DNA of 64,000 nt, from assembly GCF_016862215.1 (NCBI RefSeq), contig NZ_BOMN01000040.1, positions 172,639-236,638 of the forward strand, given 5' to 3'. Shown in pieces: positions 16,225 through 24,375 of the stretch (positions are counted from its first letter, which is position 1; each line of letters starts with the position of its first letter). The translations under genes were made by a program, and so were the position numbers. The notes under the pieces are model-generated. The model saw only the letters and a program-made list of their open reading frames with translations. It was not told where the DNA came from and made no database searches. Origin of the DNA: Winogradskya humida (lineage in GTDB: Bacteria; Actinomycetota; Actinomycetes; Mycobacteriales; Micromonosporaceae).

Positions 16225-16387
16225 CGGCCTGCTCCTCTCGGTGTCACCACGATTCATCGACAACTCGGGCTCCCGCTGAAGAACAATCGCCAATGCGCTC
16301 TGTTTCCGAAGGTTAGCCGTGAGTGAACACTTGATCCCACAGTCGCAGACGTGATCCATCTCGCGGCCGCCGGCGGGAAGCACCCGA

Positions 16388-16408
16388 TGTACGTCGTACA
16401 GTTGGCGC
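16388..16408 (+). promoter_or_regulatory. TetR promoter with operator overlapping the -10
   Basis: TGTACGTCGTACA (16388-16400) is an inverted repeat of 6-bp arms. TACAGT (16397-16402) is a -10 hexamer 6 nt before the ATG at 16409, so the transcript should be leaderless. The repressor bound to this site would cover the -10. The same sequence occurs before the exporter gene at 17091. Confidence 0.7.
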
Positions 16409-17062
16409 ATGGCCAAGCGGAATCAGCGTCTCAGCAGGGACGTGATCGTCGACTGCGCGATGGCGCTCGCCGATGCCGAGGGTCTGGAGGCCGTGACGAT
16501 CCGGCGCCTGGCCCAGGAGAACGGCGTCACGCCGATGGCCATGTACTGGCATTTCAACGACAAGGAAGCCCTGCTCGACGCGTTGGCCGCGCATCTTGTC
16601 GAGGCCGTCAAGCTGCCACCGCCGTCGGAGGCTCCCTGGGACGCCCAGCTCCGTGACGTACTCGAAGCGATTGCCGTTGCCCTTCGCCCGCATCCGGCAG
16701 TGGCCGGAATGGCCGCACGTCAGGTCCTGGTCGCCGATGCCGGCCTTGAACTGACCGAGCGGGTGCTGGCGCTCCTGGCCGAGGCCGGGCTGGAGCCGCG
16801 CCGGGCCGCGGAGGTCGCCACGTTCCTGTTCTGCTCGGTCGTCGCGCTGGTCGCCGGCGATCCGGGGCAGCGCGAGGTCGTCACGCCCGAGGATCTGGAA
16901 GACCGGCTCCGGCTCAAGACCGCGACGCTCGCGGCGCTGCCCCCGACCCGGTTCCCGCACCTGATCGCAGCCGCCCCGGGCCTGGTCAGCTGTTTCGGCC
17001 AGGACGACTTCTTCGATCTCAACCTCGACCTGCTGGTCCAGGGCGTGCGGGGCATCCGCTAG
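16409..17062 (+). CDS. TetR-family regulator of the adjacent exporter
   Basis: The 217-aa protein has an N-terminal TetR helix-turn-helix (RDVIVDCAMALADAEGLEAVTIRRLAQENGVTPMAMYWHFNDKEALLDAL), whose core VTPMAMYWHFNDKEALL is typical. The ligand domain (TetR C-terminal type) fills the rest. It lies 94 bp before a DHA2 exporter on the same strand. Inverted repeats TGTACG-N-CGTACA precede both genes, which supports autorepression and control of the pump. The inducer is unknown. Confidence 0.93.
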   Translation: MAKRNQRLSRDVIVDCAMALADAEGLEAVTIRRLAQENGVTPMAMYWHFNDKEALLDALAAHLVEAVKLPPPSEAPWDAQLRDVLEAIAVALRPHPAVAGMAARQVLVADAGLELTERVLALLAEAGLEPRRAAEVATFLFCSVVALVAGDPGQREVVTPEDLEDRLRLKTATLAALPPTRFPHLIAAAPGLVSCFGQDDFFDLNLDLLVQGVRGIR

Positions 17063-17080
17063 AGCAAAATCACACCTCTC

Positions 17081-17116
17081 TTGACGCTCCTGTACGCCGT
17101 ACATATACGTTGTACA
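17081..17116 (+). promoter_or_regulatory. Exporter promoter with two abutting TetR operators
   Basis: TTGACG (17081-17086), a 17-bp spacer and TATACG (17104-17109) make a good sigma-70 type promoter. TGTACGCCGTACA (17091-17103) fills the spacer, and a 2-mismatch copy TATACGTTGTACA (17104-17116) covers the -10. Two TetR dimers could bind side by side. Confidence 0.7.
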
Positions 17117-17156
17117 TGTACGCCGCATAGGGCGGCTTGAGCGTGGGGGTGAAGCG

Positions 17157-18584
17157 GTGTCCCGTAATCCATGGCCGACCCTGGCCGTAGTGGCAGTCGC
17201 GCAGTTCATGGTCGTGCTGGACGTGACGATCGTGAACGTGGCGCTGCCCGACATACAGCAGGACCTCGGGTTCAGTGCCTCCGCGCTGCAGTGGGTGATC
17301 AGCGCGTACACCCTGCTCTTCGGTGGTTTCCTGTTGCTCGGTGGCCGGGTTGCCGACCTCGTCGGGCGGCGCCGGATGTTCGTGATCGGCCTGCTGCTGT
17401 TCGGCCTGACGTCGCTGCTCGCCGGGCTGGCCCAGTCGCCGGACCAGCTCATCGTGCTGCGAGCCGTTCAGGGGCTCGGCGGCGCACTGCTCTCCCCGGC
17501 GGCGTTCGCCATCCTCACCGTCACGTTCGCCCACGGCCGTGAGCGCAACATCGCGATGGGTATCTGGGGCGGCCTGGCCGGACTGGGCGGCACGCTGGGC
17601 GTGATCGCGGGCGGCGTACTCGTGGACTCGCTCTCCTGGCGTTGGATCTTCCTGGTCAACGTGCCGTTCGCCATCGTGCTGGCGCTGCTGGCGCCGTCGA
17701 TCGTGGCGGAGAGCAGGGCATCACAGGCCGGCCCGCGCACGTTCGACGTCGCCGGTGCGCTGCTGAGCACCGCCGGCCTGCTGGCCATCGTGCTCGGCGT
17801 GATCCGGGCAGAACCCCTCGGGTGGTCGTCCTTCGAGGTGATCGCCCTGCTCATCGGTGGCGCGGCTCTGCTGTTCGCTTTCGTACGCGTGGAGGCCCGC
17901 TCGACTGCTCCGCTCGTACCCCTCACGCTTTTCCGGGTTCGAAGCATGACCACGTCGACGCTCGCGCTGGCACTCAACGGTGCGGCCTTCCTGGCCATGT
18001 TCTTCCTCACCGCGATCTTCCTCCAGCAGGTCCGCGGTCTCACCGCCCTCGAAACCGGCCTGGAATTCCTCCCGATGGGCTTCGCAGCGATCGCCAGCGC
18101 TGTCGTCTCCGCGCAGCTCGTCACCCGCTTCGGCACCAAGCCCGTCCAGATCGGCGGCGGCATCCTGAGCATCGCCGGCCTCCTCCTGCTCTCCCAGGCC
18201 GACGCCACCTCCTCCTACGCCGCCACGGTCCTGCCCGGCCTGGTCCTGTTCGGCATCGGCATCATCGCCGTCGGCACCCCCGCCTCGATCTCCGCCGTCG
18301 CCGATGTCACCCACGAACAGGCCGGCGCGGCTTCCGGGGTGGTCAACGCGGGCTACCAGATCGGCGGCGCTCTCGGGTTGGCGATCATCACCACGTTCTC
18401 CACCTCGCACGTGGAGAACCTGATCAGCGGTGGTGCGCAGCCCCAGGAGGCGCTGGTCGGCGGGTTCGAGCGGGGTCTGTTGATCGCCGCTGTGTTCGCC
18501 GCCGCGAACATCCTGGCCGCACTCGCCGCGCCCCGCCTGCGCCCCACCGAGGAGCAGATGGCCGAGGCCGCAGCCGCCGCCTGA
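17157..18584 (+). CDS. DHA2-family MFS multidrug exporter
   Basis: The 475-aa, 14-TM proton antiporter shows the DHA2 (EmrB/QacA) motifs: QFMVVLDVTIVNVALPDIQ in TM1, the loop motif GGRVADLVGRRRMFVIG, and LRAVQGLGGALLSPAAFAIL in motif C. It starts at GTG 17157 with GGGGGTGAA upstream. It should export drugs or metabolites through the inner membrane. The TetR gene and TGTACG-N-CGTACA sites just before it indicate derepression by a ligand. A terminator follows at 18670. Confidence 0.93.
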   Translation: MSRNPWPTLAVVAVAQFMVVLDVTIVNVALPDIQQDLGFSASALQWVISAYTLLFGGFLLLGGRVADLVGRRRMFVIGLLLFGLTSLLAGLAQSPDQLIVLRAVQGLGGALLSPAAFAILTVTFAHGRERNIAMGIWGGLAGLGGTLGVIAGGVLVDSLSWRWIFLVNVPFAIVLALLAPSIVAESRASQAGPRTFDVAGALLSTAGLLAIVLGVIRAEPLGWSSFEVIALLIGGAALLFAFVRVEARSTAPLVPLTLFRVRSMTTSTLALALNGAAFLAMFFLTAIFLQQVRGLTALETGLEFLPMGFAAIASAVVSAQLVTRFGTKPVQIGGGILSIAGLLLLSQADATSSYAATVLPGLVLFGIGIIAVGTPASISAVADVTHEQAGAASGVVNAGYQIGGALGLAIITTFSTSHVENLISGGAQPQEALVGGFERGLLIAAVFAAANILAALAAPRLRPTEEQMAEAAAAA

Positions 18585-18669
18585 TCGCGGAAAACATGGG
18601 CCCGGCCGCAAGGCCGGCCGCGCCTGATCGCGGGAAATGTGGGCCCGGCGCAAAGCCGGCCGCACACGG

Positions 18670-18702
18670 AGCAGCGCCCGGGCGGTTGGCCCGGGCGCTG
18701 CT
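18670..18702 (+). terminator. Strong hairpin after the DHA2 exporter
   Basis: A perfect 14-bp stem AGCAGCGCCCGGGC / GCCCGGGCGCTGCT encloses a GGTTG loop. It stands between two convergent exporter genes. No T-tract follows, as is common in this group. Confidence 0.85.
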
Positions 18703-18711
18703 GTGAATTCG

Positions 18712-18738
18712 GTTGTGCACAATTAAATTGTGCACAAC
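18712..18738. promoter_or_regulatory. 27-bp palindrome built of two TTGTGCACAA sites
   Basis: Arms GTTGTGCACAAT and ATTGTGCACAAC flank a TAA centre, and each arm itself contains the palindrome TTGTGCACAA. It lies between two convergent genes, so it is not in a promoter position. TTG-N4-CAA resembles MarR-type sites. It could be a bidirectional terminator or a silent operator. Confidence 0.55.
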
Positions 18739-18755
18739 TTATCGTGCCGGGTGGG

Positions 18756-20360
18756 TCAGCGGGTGACGGCTTCGGCGGGGATGGTGGCTTCGTCTTCGGC
18801 GGACCTGGTCTCGGAGGCGGCCTTGGTCATGTCGAGCGACGTGCGCAGGGTGATGTTCTTGAAGAACAGCGAGGCGACGACGCCGATGACCGCGATGAAC
18901 GCGGAGATCATGAAGATGTGGCCGGTGGCGTCGCCGTAGGCGGCGCGGACGATGTGCTGGAGGGAGTCGGGGAGGCTCGACAGGTTCAGGGCGCTGATGC
19001 TGCCGCCGCCGGAGCCGGCCGGGGCGCCTGAGGCGGCGAGCTGGCTGGTGATCGAGTCGGTGACGCGGTGGGCGAGGACGGCGCCGAGGACCGAGACGCC
19101 GATCGTGCCGCCGAGGGAGCGGAAGAACGCGATCGTGGAGCTGGCGGCGCCGATGTCCTTGAGGGAGACCGAGTTCTGGACGGCGAGGACCAGGTTCTGC
19201 ATCGACATGCCGACGCCGATGCCGACCAGCAGCATGCCGGTCCAGAGGAACCAGAGCGGGGTTTCGTGGTCCATGAAGGCGAGCATGGCAAAACCGGCGA
19301 CCAGGATGGCCGTACCCGCGAGGATGTAGGGCTTGATTTTGCCGGTCTTGGTGATCATGCGGCCGGACACCGTTGAGGAGACCAGGAGGCCGCCCATCAG
19401 GGGGATGGTGAGCAGGCCGGCTTCGGTGGGGCTGTAACCGCGGCCGATCTGGAAGTACTGGCCGAGGAAGACCGAGCCGCCGAACATCGCCATGCCGACT
19501 GCGAGGCTGGCGACGATGGCCAGGGCGGTGTTGCGCTGCTTGACGATCGGCAGGGGGACGACCGGCTCGGCGACGCGGGACTCGACCCAGACGGCGGCGA
19601 CGAGGATCAGGATGCCGGGGATGACCATGGCGAAGGTCTGCCAGGAGATCCAGGCGAAGGAGCTGTCGACGAACGAGATCCAGATCAGGATGACGCTCAC
19701 GCCGAGGGCGATCAGGCTCGCGCCGACGTAGTCGATCTTGACGTTGTCGCGCTTGAAGACCGGCAGGTGCAGGGTCCGCTGCAGGACGATCAGGGCGAGG
19801 ACCGCGACGGGTGCGCCGGCGAAGAAGCACCAGCGCCAGCCCAGCGGGGAGTCGACGATGACGCCGCCCAGGAGCGGGCCGCCGACCGTGGCGAGGGCGA
19901 GGACGCCGCCGAGGTAGCCGTTGTAGCGGCCGCGTTCGCGGGGTGCGATCATCGCGGCGATGGCGACCTGGACCAGGGCCTGGACGCCGCCGAGGCCGAT
20001 GCCCTGGAAGGCGCGGGCGGCGATCAGCTCACCGGCGGTCTGGGAGAAGCCGGCGACGATCGAGCCGGCCACATAGATGATGATCGAGAGCTGGACCAGC
20101 AGTTTCTTGCTGTAGAGGTCCGAGAGCTTGCCCCAGATCGGGGTGGTCGCCGTGCTGGTGAGCAGCGTTGCCGTGACGACCCAGGTGTACTGGTTCTGGG
20201 TGCCGTTCAGCGATCCGATGATCGTCGGCAGGGCGGTCGAGACGATGGTGGCGCTGGACATGGCGACGAACAGGGCCAGCAGGAGGCCGCTGAGGGCCTC
20301 CAGGATCTGGCGGTGGCTCATCGCATCAGGTTCGACGCGCGTAGTGGTCGGTGCGCTCAT
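18756..20360 (-). CDS. MFS multidrug exporter (EmrB/QacA type), second pump
   Basis: The 534-aa protein is a 14-TM transporter. Motif A-like (GKLSDLYSKKLLVQLS) and motif C-like (QGIGLGGVQALVQVAIAAM) segments, with SSATIVSTALPTIIGSLNG in TM1, place it in the DHA2 drug:H+ antiporters. The ATG at 20360 overlaps the MarR stop by 4 bp (ATGA), so the two are translationally coupled in one operon with the regulator first. The C-terminal tail is acidic and cytoplasmic. Its substrate is unknown. Confidence 0.93.
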   Translation of the reverse strand: MSAPTTTRVEPDAMSHRQILEALSGLLLALFVAMSSATIVSTALPTIIGSLNGTQNQYTWVVTATLLTSTATTPIWGKLSDLYSKKLLVQLSIIIYVAGSIVAGFSQTAGELIAARAFQGIGLGGVQALVQVAIAAMIAPRERGRYNGYLGGVLALATVGGPLLGGVIVDSPLGWRWCFFAGAPVAVLALIVLQRTLHLPVFKRDNVKIDYVGASLIALGVSVILIWISFVDSSFAWISWQTFAMVIPGILILVAAVWVESRVAEPVVPLPIVKQRNTALAIVASLAVGMAMFGGSVFLGQYFQIGRGYSPTEAGLLTIPLMGGLLVSSTVSGRMITKTGKIKPYILAGTAILVAGFAMLAFMDHETPLWFLWTGMLLVGIGVGMSMQNLVLAVQNSVSLKDIGAASSTIAFFRSLGGTIGVSVLGAVLAHRVTDSITSQLAASGAPAGSGGGSISALNLSSLPDSLQHIVRAAYGDATGHIFMISAFIAVIGVVASLFFKNITLRTSLDMTKAASETRSAEDEATIPAEAVTR

Positions 20361-20845
20361 CGCGCGGCCTCCAGCGGGTTGAGGGTCTTGAGGGTGAGGT
20401 CTGAAGAGAAGCGCTGCATGAGCGCGGTGAAGACGGCGATGTCGTCGAGGGCCCATCCCTGCATGGCCACGGCGAGACGGTCGTCGATCCAGCCGTAGAT
20501 CTCGTCGAGGGTGCGTCGGCCGTGGGCGCTCAGGGCGAGGACGCTGGCGCGGCCGTCGACCGGGTCGGCGGCGCGGTCGACGAGGCCTGACCTGACGAGG
20601 GCGGCGACCGAGCGGCTGACCGTCGAGGGGTCGAGCGAGCAGCGGACGGCGAGATCCTTGAGGTGGCAGCCGGCGTCGGAGCCGGGGGTCATCTGATCGA
20701 TCGACGCGAGCACCATCAGGGTGCCCGGGGGCACGGCCGCGTGCTGGCTCGGCAGCTCGCCCTTGAAGAGGCGGAACGCTGTGAACATCTCGCGGACCTG
20801 GTGGAGCAGTTCGCGACGAGCCGCGGTGCCGGCGTCGTCAGGCAT
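20357..20845 (-). CDS. MarR-family regulator of the coupled exporter
   Basis: The 162-aa protein starts at ATG 20845, with GGAGG 5 nt before it. The winged helix shows LKDLAVRCSLDPSTVSRSVAALVRSGLVDRAADPVDGRASVLALSAHG, including the DxR wing motif typical of MarR. It heads an operon with the MFS pump (4-bp overlap). An inverted repeat ACTTGC-N7-GCAAGT in its promoter is the likely binding site, which would make the operon autorepressed and ligand-induced. Confidence 0.93.
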   Translation of the reverse strand: MPDDAGTAARRELLHQVREMFTAFRLFKGELPSQHAAVPPGTLMVLASIDQMTPGSDAGCHLKDLAVRCSLDPSTVSRSVAALVRSGLVDRAADPVDGRASVLALSAHGRRTLDEIYGWIDDRLAVAMQGWALDDIAVFTALMQRFSSDLTLKTLNPLEAAR

Positions 20846-20877
20846 GAGAGCCTCCTGCGGGATGGGTGTCACATACA

Positions 20878-20908
20878 ACTATCTGCTTGACTTGCTCAAA
20901 GTGCAAGT
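20878..20908 (-). promoter_or_regulatory. marR operon promoter with ACTTGC-N7-GCAAGT operator
   Basis: On the minus strand TTGCAC (20906-20901), a 17-bp spacer and GATAGT (20883-20878) form a promoter. The inverted repeat ACTTGCTCAAAGTGCAAGT (20890-20908) covers the -35 and part of the spacer. The TetR gene on the other strand starts 44 bp beyond this site. Confidence 0.65.
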
Positions 20909-20951
20909 TTGCCCATTGGGAAGTGATGCAGATCGCCGCTAAGCTTCGGCC

Positions 20952-21560
20952 ATGAGTACCGCCACGTCCGAGCCCGGGCTGCGGGAGCGCAAGAAGGCCG
21001 CTACCCGCCAGGCCCTGCATGAGGCCGCGGTCCGGCTCGCGATCGCGCACGGGGCCGACAAGGTCACGGTGGAGGCGGTGGCGGACGAGGCCGGGGTCTC
21101 CCGGCGTACGTTCTCCAACTACTTCGCCAACAAGGAAGAGGCGCTGCTCTACGGCGACCACCGGCGCATCGCCACGCTTGTCGACCTGGTCCGGGGCCGG
21201 CCGGCGCGGGAGAGCGCGTGGACCGCGCTGGCCGGCGCGTCCGACGAGTACTACGAGCAGATCGGCGTGGTCGACCCGCAGTGGGTGGCGCAGACGCGGC
21301 TGCTGCGGACCGAGCCGGCACTGCTCGTCCAGCAGGTCAGCACGTTCGCCGCGCTGGAGCAGGAGCTGGCGGGTGCAGTCGCCGATCGGCTCGGCGATCC
21401 CGTCACCGCCCGGCTGATGGCCGCCACGTTCATGACCGCGATGCGGGTCGCGCTGCACTTCTGGCTGGAGAGCCCGGACGACACATCTCTGCGTGACCTG
21501 GCCCGGCGTACGGTCGCCGAGCTCGGCAAGGGTTTTGAACGAGAAAACGCGGCCCCGTGA
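20952..21560 (+). CDS. TetR-family regulator
   Basis: The 202-aa protein has a TetR helix-turn-helix (ERKKAATRQALHEAAVRLAIAHGADKVTVEAVADEAGVSRRTFSNYFANKEEALLYGD) with the classic VSRRTFSNYFANKEE core. TAAGCT (20940-20945) lies 6 nt before the ATG, so the mRNA is probably leaderless. It is divergent from the MarR/MFS operon and may control it as a second regulator; that is inference from position. The ligand domain is unassigned. Confidence 0.92.
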   Translation: MSTATSEPGLRERKKAATRQALHEAAVRLAIAHGADKVTVEAVADEAGVSRRTFSNYFANKEEALLYGDHRRIATLVDLVRGRPARESAWTALAGASDEYYEQIGVVDPQWVAQTRLLRTEPALLVQQVSTFAALEQELAGAVADRLGDPVTARLMAATFMTAMRVALHFWLESPDDTSLRDLARRTVAELGKGFERENAAP

Positions 21561-21575
21561 GGGACCGCGTTTCTC
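21541..21575. terminator. Hairpin at the TetR stop, between convergent genes
   Basis: The arms AAACGCGG (21545-21552 region) and CCGCGTTT (21565-21572) form a stem with extra GGG/CCC pairs inside. The TetR stop codon lies in the loop. The hairpin can serve both TetR and the convergent chitinase. Confidence 0.65.
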
Positions 21576-21615
21576 TAGGGATGGTTCTTCCGTTGGGGGA
21601 CGGAAACTCAGGTGC

Positions 21616-23076
21616 CTAGCCCTTGAAGCCGGCGAAGATCTTGGAGAACTCGAACGGCGACTGGGTGACGTTGGTGCACTGGAAGAGCGCGCCGTTGCAG
21701 GCGTTCTTGTCGCGGTTGACCTCCCAGAAGGAGACGAACCCGAGGTGGTTGCTGTTCGCGAAGGCGACCAGGTCCCGGGCGTCGTCCTGGGTGAAGGTGC
21801 CGTTGTCGTCGTTCTTGCCCAGCATCGGGGTCACGCCGACCATCTTGAAGGCGGCCGCGTCGCTGTTGCCGTAGACCGACTTGATCTGGTCCTTGGTGGA
21901 CTTGACGGCCTGGATCGCCAGGTCGCCGTAGTCCTGACCGGAGCGGCCATAGTCCATCGCCATGATGTTGACCAGGTCGAGGTCGACGCCCGCGTTCTTC
22001 GCCGACTTGACCACGTTCACACCGTCGGCGGTGAGGCCCTCGGGCAGCACCGGCAGGGTCAGCGAGATCTTCAGGCCGGGGTTGGCCTTCTGCAGCGCGG
22101 CGAGCGCGGTCGAGCGGCGGGCGATCGTGGTCGGGTCGGCCACGGCCGCGCCCTCGATGTCGAGGTCGATGTACTTCAGGTTGTACGCGGAGACGACCGC
22201 CTGGTACTCGGCCTGCAGCGCCTTCACGTCGGTGCACGCCTGCGCCAGCTCGATGCCGGTCGCGCCGCCGAAGGACACCTTCACGTCGCCGCCGCCGGCC
22301 CGGATCGCCGTGATCTGGTCACCGAACTGCTTGGCCCGCGGGTCGAACGCGTTGAACCAGCTCGCCTTGCAGCCGACGCTGGTGACGAACGCCAGCGAGT
22401 ACGACTTGACGTTCCCGCTCGATGCCAGCTGCGACAGCGTCGTGCTGCCGTTGGAGAGCAGGCCCATGTCGACGTACGGCGCGACGAGCACGTTGCCGCT
22501 GCCCGAGGACGGCGGTGTGGTGGTCGCCGGTGCGCTGGTCGGTGCCGTCGTCGGCGCCTTCGTGGTGGGCGCGGTCGTGGGCGCCTTGGTGGTCGGTGCC
22601 GTGGTCGGAGCCTTGGTCGTCGGCGCGGTGGTGGGTGCCGTGGTCGGGGTCGAGCCGCCGCCACCGCAGGACGCGCCGTTGATCGTGCAGCTGGTCGGTG
22701 CGCCGCTGCCGGTCACGATGAACCCGAACGTGGTGGTCGCGCCGGCCGGGATCGTGGCGTTGTAGCCCTTGTCCTTCGCCGTCGACGTGGTCCCCGCGGT
22801 GGTGACCGTGGCCTCCCACGAGCTGCTGAGCTTCGCGCTGGCCGGCAGGCCGAAGACGAGCTGCCAGCCGCTGACCGCGGCGCCACCTGAGTTCGTGATC
22901 GTGTATTTGCCCTGGTAGCCGTTGCCCCAGTCGGAGTCCTTGGTGAAGCTCGCGGTCAGCCCGCCGGTGGCCTGCGTCGACGGGTTGGTGGCAGCGACCG
23001 CGGCGACGGCGCCACCGCCGATGGCGATTGCGGCGGCTCCCGCGTAGATGGCCAAACGCAGACGACGACGTGCCAT
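21616..23076 (-). CDS. Secreted CBM2-GH18 chitinase
   Basis: The 486-aa enzyme hydrolyses chitin outside the cell. I start at ATG 23076 with GGAG before it; residues 1-29 are a signal peptide with MARRRLRL at the start. A CBM2 carbohydrate-binding domain (about 38-140, with DWGNGYQGKYTITN and SGWQLVF) follows. A Thr/Pro linker of TTAPTTKAP repeats leads to the GH18 barrel. The catalytic DxDxE motif is D304-L-D306-I-E308 in YIDLDIEG, fully intact. The leader shares CTTTAAG with the LPMO gene at 3067, which points to joint chitin control. Confidence 0.95.
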   Translation of the reverse strand: MARRRLRLAIYAGAAAIAIGGGAVAAVAATNPSTQATGGLTASFTKDSDWGNGYQGKYTITNSGGAAVSGWQLVFGLPASAKLSSSWEATVTTAGTTSTAKDKGYNATIPAGATTTFGFIVTGSGAPTSCTINGASCGGGGSTPTTAPTTAPTTKAPTTAPTTKAPTTAPTTKAPTTAPTSAPATTTPPSSGSGNVLVAPYVDMGLLSNGSTTLSQLASSGNVKSYSLAFVTSVGCKASWFNAFDPRAKQFGDQITAIRAGGGDVKVSFGGATGIELAQACTDVKALQAEYQAVVSAYNLKYIDLDIEGAAVADPTTIARRSTALAALQKANPGLKISLTLPVLPEGLTADGVNVVKSAKNAGVDLDLVNIMAMDYGRSGQDYGDLAIQAVKSTKDQIKSVYGNSDAAAFKMVGVTPMLGKNDDNGTFTQDDARDLVAFANSNHLGFVSFWEVNRDKNACNGALFQCTNVTQSPFEFSKIFAGFKG

Positions 23077-23225
23077 GGGCAGAACTCCGATCAAGGTAAG
23101 GCTGAGAACGAGACTGATCGTGATCCTGGGCGGCTTAAAGCGTTCTGCCAAATTCCTTAAGTCTGTTTTAAGTGGCACCAACCGGCGTCGACGATCACGG
23201 TGGGTAAGGGGGATAGCGTGCCCGT
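23077..23225. promoter_or_regulatory. Divergent region of the chitinase and hydrolase genes
   Basis: On the minus strand two ACTTAA elements 11 bp apart (complement at 23168-23173 and 23157-23162) are followed by CTTTAAG (complement at 23134-23140), 58 bp before the chitinase ATG. On the plus strand TAGCGT (23214-23219) stands 6 nt before the hydrolase ATG. Confidence 0.5.
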
Positions 23226-23963
23226 ATGAACAAGACCACCGTGGACATCACAACCCCGGACGGCGTCGCGGACGCGTACCTGGTGCTGCCCGACGGCGAC
23301 GGGCCGTTCCCGGGCGTGCTGCTCTACCCGGATGCCTTCAGCCTGCGTCCCCGCATCTACGAGATGGCGGAGCGGATCGCCGAGCACGGGTACGCAGTCC
23401 TCGCCCCGAACCTGCTCTACCGCGGTAAGCGCGCCCCGCTCTTCGACGGCTCCCTGCAGACCCCGGAGGCCCGGGAAGCCGCCATCGCCACGATCATGCC
23501 GCTCGTCATGGCGCTGAACACTCCCGAGATCCTGTCCGACACCAAGGCGTACCTGGACTTCTTCAGCGCCTACGAGACCGGCCCGGTCGCGATCACCGGT
23601 TATTGCATGGGCGGCACGAACGCGTTCAAGGCGATCGCGGCGTACCCGGACCGGATCAGAGCAGTGGCCAGCTTCCACGGCGGCCGGTTGGTGACCGATC
23701 AGCCTGACAGCCCCCACCTGGCGGTAGGGGCTATCACGGGTGAGCTGTATTTCGGCCACGCCGACAAGGACCACTCGATCACCGCCGAGCAGATCGCCGT
23801 GCTCGAGCAGGCGCTGGACGAGGCCGGGGTCACCTACACGTCGGAGATCTACGACGGCGCCTCGCACGGCTACACGATGACCGACACGTCCGCGTACGAC
23901 GAGGCCGGCGAGAAGCGCCACTGGGAAAACTTGTTCGCGCTCTTGGAAAGAACTCTCAAGTAG
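23226..23963 (+). CDS. Dienelactone hydrolase family protein
   Basis: The 245-aa alpha/beta hydrolase has the cysteine nucleophile C127 in GYCMGG, an Asp in HADKD and a His in ASHGYT, the DLH triad. The N-terminus (TPDGVADAYLVLPDGDGPFPGVLLYPDAFSLRP) is typical of the family. Members open dienelactones or act as general esterases in the cytoplasm. A TAGCGT -10 lies 6 nt before the ATG, which suggests a leaderless transcript. No catabolic genes are nearby, so the true substrate is open. Confidence 0.92.
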   Translation: MNKTTVDITTPDGVADAYLVLPDGDGPFPGVLLYPDAFSLRPRIYEMAERIAEHGYAVLAPNLLYRGKRAPLFDGSLQTPEAREAAIATIMPLVMALNTPEILSDTKAYLDFFSAYETGPVAITGYCMGGTNAFKAIAAYPDRIRAVASFHGGRLVTDQPDSPHLAVGAITGELYFGHADKDHSITAEQIAVLEQALDEAGVTYTSEIYDGASHGYTMTDTSAYDEAGEKRHWENLFALLERTLK

Positions 23964-23994
23964 AACGGGCCCCTGCCGATGGAGGGAGACGTGA

Positions 23995-24375
23995 TCACAA
24001 CTCGTACTCGTCTTCCTCGTCGAGCAGGCCGTGGAAGTAGCGGCGCAGCGCCGTCACGTCGTACACCTGCCGGACCTCACTGATCAGGCCGTCGGTGACC
24101 GTGAGGAACTCGGCGAAGCGGGCCGTGCCGAAGGGAGCGGCACAGTCGTAGACCAGCGCCGCCCGGTCGTCCGCGCAGACGGTCGAGGCGATCGTGACCG
24201 AGTCGGCGAACGCGGCCATCCGCTGCAGGAGCTGGGCCAGTTCCTCGTCATCGGCCGGCTGGTCGAGGTTCCATTCGATCTCGGCGTCCGGTGCGATGAC
24301 CCGCAACATGGCGTTGCGGTCCTGATGGATCCACGACTGCGCGTAGAACGCCGCTACCTCCCCGGTGGCGGACAT
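23995..24375 (-). CDS. SnoaL-like / NTF2-fold protein at the end of the polysaccharide operon
   Basis: The 126-aa protein (VAAFYAQSWIHQDRNAMLRVIAPDAEIEWNLDQP...) has the cone-shaped NTF2 fold pattern, with a helical start, then strands ending in FLTVTDGLISEVRQVYD. Such proteins are isomerases, hydrolases or non-catalytic binders. The start overlaps the stop of the DUF2334 gene by 1 bp, so it is the fourth gene of the operon. Its role there is unknown. Confidence 0.8.
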   Translation of the reverse strand: MSATGEVAAFYAQSWIHQDRNAMLRVIAPDAEIEWNLDQPADDEELAQLLQRMAAFADSVTIASTVCADDRAALVYDCAAPFGTARFAEFLTVTDGLISEVRQVYDVTALRRYFHGLLDEEDEYEL

